Shown: positions 59,713 to 64,000 of the stretch, piece by piece | Layout: every line of letters starts with the position of its first letter | How positions within the stretch are numbered: the first letter of the stretch is position 1 | Origin: Flavobacteriaceae bacterium | GTDB taxonomy: Bacteria > Bacteroidota > Bacteroidia > Flavobacteriales > Flavobacteriaceae | Direction: 5' to 3' | Assembly: GCA_016649715.1 (NCBI GenBank) | Contig: JAENXC010000017.1 | Coordinates: 1-64,000 of the forward strand | Length of the DNA: 64,000 bases | Made by a program: the position numbers and the translations under genes | The notes under the pieces: generated by a model | What the model saw: only the letters and a program-made list of their open reading frames with translations | Told to the model about the DNA's origin: nothing | Database searches by the model: none

Positions 59713-62700
59713 TTATTGAACTTCATGGGGTTCTTCCCCTTCTGGAAGGGATGGATTTGAGTTGTTTTTCACCGCATTTTCCCTCCAGATGGCCTGCAAC
59801 ACAGGCACAACAAAAATGGTCATGATTTGAATGATCATTCCTCCAAAAATGGGAATAGCCATAGGCACCATAATATCAGCTCCTTTTCCTGTGGAAGACA
59901 ATACCGGCAAAAGTGCGATAATAGCCACAGCAGCAGTCATCATAGCCGGTCGTACTCTTTTTGTTCCGGCTTCCTTCACCGCATCCCGCACATCGGGAAC
60001 GGTTTGTGGATTTCTTCTTTCAAAAACCTGGTGAATGTAGGTTCCCATTAAAACCCCATCATCGGTCGCAATTCCAAAAAGGGCAATAAAACCGACCCAA
60101 ACCGCCACACTCAAATTGATGGTGTGTATTTGAAACAGATCCCGCATATTCTCTCCGGAAATCGCAAAATCCATAAACCAGGGTTGCCCGTATAACCAAA
60201 TCATTATAAATCCACCAGAAAAAGCCACAAATACTCCTGAAAAGTGGATGGTGGAAGCGATGATGGTTTTAAACTGGAAGTACAACAACAGGAATATTAA
60301 AACCAAACTGATTGGGATCACAATAGCAAGTCGTTTTACCGCCCGTACTTGATTTTCATAATTTCCAGAAAATTTATAACTCACCCCTGCAGGGACTATT
60401 AATTCTCCAGAATCAATTTTATCCTGAATGTGTTTTTGTGCATCGTTTACCACATTCACCTCTGCATAACCATCTCGTTTGTCAAAAAGTACATACCCCA
60501 CCAAAAAAGTTTCTTCACTTTTTATCATTTGAGGCCCACGTACGTAATTTAATGCTGCCAATTCTCCCAGCGGAATTTGAGCCCCGCTTTTGGTAGGTAC
60601 GAGTATTTTTTTAATGCTTTCGGGATCATCGCGCAACTCTTGTGGATAGCGCACCCGCACGGGGAAACGTTCCCTGCCTTCAACCGTGGTGGTGATTTCC
60701 ATCCCGCCAATGGCAGTTTCCATGGTTTGTTGCACATCTTCTATGCTTAAACCATATCGCGCAATGGCACTTCTGTCGATCTTTATTTCCAGATATGGTT
60801 TTCCCACGGTACGATCGGCAAAAACAGCTTCGGCTTTCACGGAAGGTACTTCTTTTAAAATGCCTTCCAGCTGCAATCCGAATTCCTGAATAATGAGCAA
60901 ATTTGGGCCATACACTTTTATTCCCATAGGCGCCCGCATCCCGGTTTGCAACATTACCAAACGGGTTTCAATAGGCTGTAATTTTGGTGCTGAGGTAACT
61001 CCCGGAATACTGGTGGCTTTTACAATTTCATTCCAAATATCGTCGGGGTTTTTGATGTGTTCCCGCCAGTTTCTATAATAATCCCCGTCTTCGTCTTCAA
61101 TCAGGTTCTCCTGGGAAACTTTTTGATTTATGGCGTCTTCATTGCTTAATGTATCCCCAGATTTGAGGATAAACCTTTCCTTTTTATCCACTTTAAATGC
61201 CAGTGGTTTTCCATCATGGGAAAGGATGTATTTGGGCTTGTAATTAATGATATTTTCATACATAGAAATAGGAGCGGGATCCAGAGCACTTTCAACCCTA
61301 CCCAATTTTCCTACCGCCACGTCAACTTCCGGAATATTTGTAATAGCAATATCCAGTTTTTGCAAAGTTTCTTTCGATGCTTCAATTCCCGCATGGGGCA
61401 TAGAAGTAGGCATCAGCAAAAAGCTTCCTTCATTTAAAGACGGCATAAACTCTTTCCCAACACCGGGGAAAGTATCGGCCATTCCTGTCCATACCGAAGT
61501 AGTTCTTACGTTCCACCCAACTTTATCAAATCCGTCTGCGGCAAACCCAAATATTTTTGGAAAGCCCAGCCAGATCAATATTCCAAAGAAAATGGTTATT
61601 ATTGGGATCATCAGGAATTTCTTTTTATTGACTAGGCACCAACCTAAAATGGGTTGGTAGAATTTGACCATGCCCATTAAAATTGCCAAAATACCAGCCA
61701 ATAATACGATCACGAAAATATAATTTGAAAACACCGAATTTTGATGTCCCAGTGGCAGCCATTCTTCTGTAAGGAAAAATAAGGTTACCGCGACAATAAT
61801 AAACAACGTGATTTGATTGGAATACTTTCCTAAAAACTGTGGATTCCTGTCTTCCACCAATTTTATAATTCCTATAACAACAAGTGCAAGAGGCAGCCAA
61901 AAGCTGAAGTAGAATGCAAAAAACAAGCCTGCAACTATCAGGATTATATTCCATATCCGCACCATTCTGGCTTTTTGGATCCTGATATTAAATGCAAAAT
62001 AAGAAAGCATAGGCAGGATTAGAATTCCGATTAAGAACGAAGCTATAAGCGCAAAGGTTTTGGTAAAAGCCAACGGCCTGAACAATTTCCCTTCGGCATT
62101 TTCCATAAAAAATACGGGTAAAAAACTCACGACGGTCGTTAAAAGCGCAGTAGTCACCGCAGGAAAAACCTCCATGGTTGCCTCGTGGATAATGGCTAAA
62201 AGCCGTTCTCCTTTGGAATCCTTATTTTGAGGCATTTCCAGATGCCTAATGGTATTTTCAACAAAAATAATCCCTACATCTACCATCACCCCAATAGCAA
62301 TAGCGATTCCAGAAAGTGCTACAACGTTGGCATCTACCCCAAAATACCGCATCGCGATAAAAGTCATTAGCACCCCAACGGGCAACAAGCTGGAAATTAA
62401 AAGGGAAGCTCTTAAATTGAGTACCAATACCAGAATTACAATAATACTTATTAGAATTTCGTGCGAAAGCGCGTTTTCGAGCGTAGCAATGGTTTCATGA
62501 ATTAATTGTGTCCTGTCATAAAATGGAACGATAGTGACCTTGCTCACAGTTCCATCTGCGAGGGTTTTTTGAGGTAAACCGGGGGAAATTTCCGCAATCC
62601 TTTCCTTGGTATTTTCAATGGCTTGCAACGGATTGGACCCGTAACGGGCCACAACAACCCCACCTACAACATCGGCTCCGCCTTTGTCTAAAATCCCGCG

Positions 62701-63567
62701 CCTTTCGGCGGGGCCTAAATGCACTACACCCAAATCCTTGATCAGTATTGGCTTGTTGTCCTTTACAGTAACTACTGAATTCTCAATATCCCCGACAGAT
62801 TCTATATAGCCCAGCCCGCGAACCAGATATTCCACTTTGTTTATTTCCAGAGTCTTTGCACCAATGTCACGGTTGGAATTTTTCACTGCCATCATCACCT
62901 GGTCAATTCCAACGTTAAAGGCTTTCAGCGCATCGGGGTTTACATCTATTTGGTATTCCTGGATAAATCCACCTACAGAGGCAACTTCAGAAACTCCCGT
63001 AGTACCGCTCAAACCGAGTTTTACATAAAAATCCTGTATGGTACGCAATTCATGCAAATCCCAGCCGCCGGTAACATTCCCTTGCGAATCGCGCCCTTCC
63101 AGCGTATACCAAAACACCTGTCCTAATCCGGTAGCATCTGGCCCCATAGAGGGCGACACGCCCTGAGGTAATATATTGGCGGGAAGCGAATTCAGTTTTT
63201 CCAAAACCCGGGTTCGAGACCAATAGAACTCTACATCCTCATCAAAAATGATGTAGATAATGGAAAACCCAAACATGGAGGTACTTCTTATGGATTTTAC
63301 CCCTGGAATTCCCAATAAAGAAGTGGTTAAAGGATAGGTAATTTGGTCTTCGATATCCTGTGGAGATCGACCGGACCAATCGGTAAAAACAATTTGTTGA
63401 TTTTCGCCAATATCAGGTATGGCATCTACGGGCACAGAATCTTTTGGGAGGAAACCAATATCCCAATTAAAAGGTGCCGTAACCAAACCCCAGCCAATAA
63501 ATGAGGCAAGCAGAAGAACAGTAACCAATCTGTTGTAAAGAAAATATTTTATAAGTTTATCGAACAT
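59713..63567 (-). CDS. cusA: CusA/CzcA-type heavy-metal RND pump
   Basis: 1284 residues, about 240 longer than E. coli CusA. Family landmarks: IVFTDWSGRSPQDIEDQ near the start, TM4 IAIGVMVDVGIIFVEN with its proton-relay Asp, and FGIATDDGVLMGTYI plus KRVRPAMMTAAVAIIALLP in the second half. Two insertions account for the length: extra helices after TM6 (about 545-650) and a Lys/Asp-rich loop around 780-850. It exports Cu(I)/Ag(I) or divalent cations with CusB and CusC encoded just downstream. The last residues (SNPSLPEGEEPHE) come from repeat DNA. Confidence 0.9.
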   Translation of the reverse strand: MFDKLIKYFLYNRLVTVLLLASFIGWGLVTAPFNWDIGFLPKDSVPVDAIPDIGENQQIVFTDWSGRSPQDIEDQITYPLTTSLLGIPGVKSIRSTSMFGFSIIYIIFDEDVEFYWSRTRVLEKLNSLPANILPQGVSPSMGPDATGLGQVFWYTLEGRDSQGNVTGGWDLHELRTIQDFYVKLGLSGTTGVSEVASVGGFIQEYQIDVNPDALKAFNVGIDQVMMAVKNSNRDIGAKTLEINKVEYLVRGLGYIESVGDIENSVVTVKDNKPILIKDLGVVHLGPAERRGILDKGGADVVGGVVVARYGSNPLQAIENTKERIAEISPGLPQKTLADGTVSKVTIVPFYDRTQLIHETIATLENALSHEILISIIVILVLVLNLRASLLISSLLPVGVLMTFIAMRYFGVDANVVALSGIAIAIGVMVDVGIIFVENTIRHLEMPQNKDSKGERLLAIIHEATMEVFPAVTTALLTTVVSFLPVFFMENAEGKLFRPLAFTKTFALIASFLIGILILPMLSYFAFNIRIQKARMVRIWNIILIVAGLFFAFYFSFWLPLALVVIGIIKLVEDRNPQFLGKYSNQITLFIIVAVTLFFLTEEWLPLGHQNSVFSNYIFVIVLLAGILAILMGMVKFYQPILGWCLVNKKKFLMIPIITIFFGILIWLGFPKIFGFAADGFDKVGWNVRTTSVWTGMADTFPGVGKEFMPSLNEGSFLLMPTSMPHAGIEASKETLQKLDIAITNIPEVDVAVGKLGRVESALDPAPISMYENIINYKPKYILSHDGKPLAFKVDKKERFILKSGDTLSNEDAINQKVSQENLIEDEDGDYYRNWREHIKNPDDIWNEIVKATSIPGVTSAPKLQPIETRLVMLQTGMRAPMGIKVYGPNLLIIQEFGLQLEGILKEVPSVKAEAVFADRTVGKPYLEIKIDRSAIARYGLSIEDVQQTMETAIGGMEITTTVEGRERFPVRVRYPQELRDDPESIKKILVPTKSGAQIPLGELAALNYVRGPQMIKSEETFLVGYVLFDKRDGYAEVNVVNDAQKHIQDKIDSGELIVPAGVSYKFSGNYENQVRAVKRLAIVIPISLVLIFLLLYFQFKTIIASTIHFSGVFVAFSGGFIMIWLYGQPWFMDFAISGENMRDLFQIHTINLSVAVWVGFIALFGIATDDGVLMGTYIHQVFERRNPQTVPDVRDAVKEAGTKRVRPAMMTAAVAIIALLPVLSSTGKGADIMVPMAIPIFGGMIIQIMTIFVVPVLQAIWRENAVKNNSNPSLPEGEEPHEVQ

Positions 63568-63688
63568 TTTTTTGATTATTTAATGAGTTGATTTTGATAG
63601 AACATTATGAAATAATTTAATAATAAATCATAACAATGCTTCAACGCCGAAAGTTAAATACTTCGGCGACCAAAAAAATCATTAAAAA

Positions 63689-64000
63689 TCAAATTAAGAA
63701 AGTCTGGTGCAGCACTTGCACATCCCTTTCAATGAAAGGAGGTGGGTAGGCAACAAAAGGAACAACTGTAGATTCTGTTCCTTCAAAAAGACTGATATAG
63801 GAATAAGCAACAGAAACAACAAAAATTTGTTGCTGAAATGATAACTGTTCAAATGAGATTTTTAGGTCATCTTGGCCTTGCTTAATCAACTGTTGATCTT
63901 TACAGCAGGGTTTTTCAGTTACAGCAGAGTTTTCACAATTTGCAGCAGTAGGGGTTTTCTCCATTCCACAGGAATCAGCCTGCTGAACAAATGAAAAATC
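63689..64000 (-). CDS. HYC_CC_PP family protein, 5' end beyond the window
   Basis: The frame is open to the window edge (reading DFSFVQQADSCGMEKTP from 64000) and ends YPPPFIERDVQVLHQTFLI. CENSAVTEKPCCKDQQ supplies the CC motif, and the PPP and FLI end match the protein at 48153. The Met at 63964 is internal, because homologous Cys-containing sequence precedes it. It lies upstream of cusA and is probably co-transcribed. Confidence 0.75.
   Translation of the reverse strand, partial: DFSFVQQADSCGMEKTPTAANCENSAVTEKPCCKDQQLIKQGQDDLKISFEQLSFQQQIFVVSVAYSYISLFEGTESTVVPFVAYPPPFIERDVQVLHQTFLI

Noticed and set aside
1-64000. Transposase, integrase, tRNA attachment site or plasmid origin
   Set aside because: None could be recognised, although gene fragments and repeats show rearrangement.

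Overview
This 64-kb window looks like chromosomal DNA of a marine or soil-type Flavobacteriaceae member (Bacteroidota). The DNA is AT-rich, ribosome-binding sites are weak, and the protein families are typical of the group (YaiO-like barrels, HYC_CC_PP, DUF3347, SHOCT, heme-binding DUF, multicopper oxidase fused to a barrel, MFS/CopB/CusABC metal efflux). Identification is by recognising families in the translations; no database search was possible. Every gene I can support lies on the minus strand, so transcription runs right to left throughout. I see no rRNA, tRNA, CRISPR array or intact transposase.

Layout, left to right. 1-2.8 kb: the 5' end of an off-window gene, an OsmC protein, a cytochrome b561-like protein and a collapsed VIT1/CCC1 transporter gene, among repeats. 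2.8-9.9 kb: a six-gene cluster (PqqD-like, ATP-grasp ligase, PLP decarboxylase, urea-transporter/M23-peptidase fusion, YaiO-like barrel, TPR lipid- or periplasm-directed protein). I know of no description of this cluster. It is flanked on both sides by decayed VIT1/CCC1 copies in the same orientation. 10-20.6 kb: a PAP2 phosphatase and a broken PAP2 copy, a PepSY-like protein, a histidine kinase/response regulator pair with a COG4705 membrane protein, and a tripartite RND efflux operon. The upstream regions here share a hexamer repeated every 11 bp, which I infer is the operator of that response regulator.

21-27.4 kb: flavodoxin, two BLUF photoreceptor paralogues (one without the photoactive Tyr and Gln), a CusB remnant, an MFS transporter and a CopB-type P-ATPase frameshifted at its C-terminus. 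27.4-34.3 kb: a stress/nucleotide operon (PRPP synthetase, AMP-phosphorylase-like enzyme, beta-CASP metallo-beta-lactamase nuclease, an ATP-cone/PD-(D/E)XK protein, universal stress protein). 34.4-38.8 kb: alpha/beta hydrolase, an aldolase/symporter pseudogene chimera, an APC permease and NhaA.

38.9-64 kb: a copper/silver-type metal resistance island. It has small SHOCT, HMA, PII-like, His-rich and Met-rich proteins, a VKOR/SPW membrane protein with a metal-binding head, AraC regulators with a CxxC sensor head (one intact, two fragments), DUF302 duplicates, rhodanese, a CopA-type multicopper oxidase fused to an outer-membrane barrel, and CusB-TolC-CusA. The island is full of internal duplications and gene fragments, and it carries a short palindrome that has entered several coding sequences as an in-frame LPAGKAG-like peptide. 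The window therefore looks like an actively rearranging accessory region devoted to metal, redox and oxygen stress.
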